From: Trichuris trichiura
Taxonomy: Eukaryota; Nematoda; Enoplea; Trichinellida; Trichuridae
Assembly (NCBI GenBank): GCA_037903355.1
Contig: JBAJFE010000014.1
Span: 496,001 to 560,000 of the forward strand
Direction of reading: 5' to 3'
DNA length: 64,000 nt
Below are positions 63,201 to 64,000 of this stretch, piece after piece (the stretch's first letter is position 1; every line of letters starts with the position of its first letter). A program made the translations under genes and the position numbers. The notes below the pieces were generated by a model. It searched no databases and had not been told where the DNA came from. It saw only the letters and a program-made list of their open reading frames with translations.

Positions 63201-64000
63201 AAAGTCCAGCAAAGAAAATGTGAATCAAAAATGGCATAGAAACCTAAACTACGCGGGGATGAATGAACAAAACCCCTGGATCAGCATGAGAATCTGACGT
63301 CAACGGACTGAAGCAAAGATAGCTACTCAGGGTTTAACGTCAGTCTCGCAACCTCCTCAGTGGGATCAGCAACCCGTCAAGAACTTGACATCCGTAGGAA
63401 GCGAGCGGCCATCGTCACGGAAAGCTACGTAAACAAGTCAAGATAAAGTCCAGTTTCTTTCAGGTTAGCGCCTTCGCTCGTCTGTTGTTTTACCGCTGTA
63501 TCGCTGTATTAATCCATGATAAAGCATTGCTGTCGAAGGTTTCATGGTCCGTCAAAGCGCAATATCTCCATACTGAGAAAATAAGACTGGCACACTACTG
63601 ACTACGTATGTTCCAGAACTTTTTTTATACAGTCATCGTTTCAGATTTGGCAAGCGTAGTATGAAATGAAGATTTACGGACAATTTATAAATCCGTCAAA
63701 CGGCCCCTCATCAGAACACCACCTGTGGAAACCAATACATAGGCCATGCATGACACAGAACTATTGTAAACAGAAAAACTGTTGCAGCAAAAGTCTCCAG
63801 TTTTGATAAGTTTATTTAAAATAGAATAACAAAAGAAAGAGGCAAAACAGCATAATTTTATTATGCGTAACAATGGTGATTTGTTTCTTTGCGGAAATAG
63901 AAATCAAGGAGCGAAATGCTTCAATATATGCGCAAGCTTTTGGTTAGAACATCCATCCTTCTTCAAAAAAGTATCCTGTTTAAAAATGTAAACCTCTGCA
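57273..64000. other. Long AT-rich region without recognisable genes
   Basis: The first few hundred bases are the upstream region of the globin-like gene. The rest has only short frames without motifs or consistent splice pairs on either strand. No tRNA and no clear transposon was recognised. It may be intergenic or a large intron of a gene beginning outside the window. Confidence 0.35.

Noticed and set aside
63300..63540. Possible solo LTR-like sequence
   Set aside because: No terminal TG..CA borders, target duplication or second copy could be shown in the window.

Overview
The window is from an animal genome. It carries an intact-looking PAR-3 (Bazooka/PARD3) gene, and this polarity scaffold is specific to metazoans. 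The combination of many introns of about 50-60 nt, trimmed exons, roughly 42% GC and abundant pogo/Tigger, Penelope and gypsy elements fits a nematode, perhaps a clade I (Trichuris-like) worm. That species guess is inference; nothing in the sequence proves it.

Layout: 0.7-4.7 kb holds a decayed Ty3/gypsy retrotransposon (gag and pol, with integrase broken). 5.56-7.21 kb is BUD23, the 18S rRNA m7G methyltransferase, in 9 exons. 8.5-8.8 kb is a hAT/ZBED-like transposase scrap. 10.3-11.7 kb (minus) is a TRAIP-like RING/coiled-coil gene in 6 exons. 13.19-13.59 kb is a small two-exon lysine-rich gene. 14.3-18.3 kb is a Tigger-like DNA transposon split by a complete Penelope-like element with a clean 17-bp target duplication. 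18.4-20.2 kb holds three further pogo/Tigger-type relics. 21.0-23.4 kb holds a tRNA-Lys(UUU) gene beside an element with ~345-bp inverted repeats. 25.3-27.8 kb is a satellite array of ~170-bp monomers in a 509-bp three-monomer higher-order repeat, trailing into degenerate copies to 28.4 kb. 30.7-31.5 kb is an HP1-like chromodomain/chromoshadow gene in 3 exons. 34.6-34.9 kb is another Tigger/JRK scrap. 36.7-54.7 kb is PAR-3 in 19 coding exons. 56.6-57.3 kb (minus) is a single-exon, N-myristoylation-signal globin-like gene. 57.3-64 kb shows no recognisable gene.

The five spliced host genes were modelled by hand from similarity, splice signals and phase. In every model the exon lengths sum to a multiple of three. 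BUD23 (ribosome maturation), TRAIP-like (ubiquitin ligase), HP1-like (heterochromatin) and PAR-3 (cell polarity) are unrelated housekeeping or regulatory genes, and no operon logic is apparent. The most noteworthy signals are the hammerhead-ribozyme-like cores shared between the Penelope element and the long-inverted-repeat elements, the phase-locked satellite, a globin-like protein lacking the proximal histidine, a long hairpin in a PAR-3 intron, GC-AG introns, and a -1 slippery heptamer in the gypsy gag/pol overlap.
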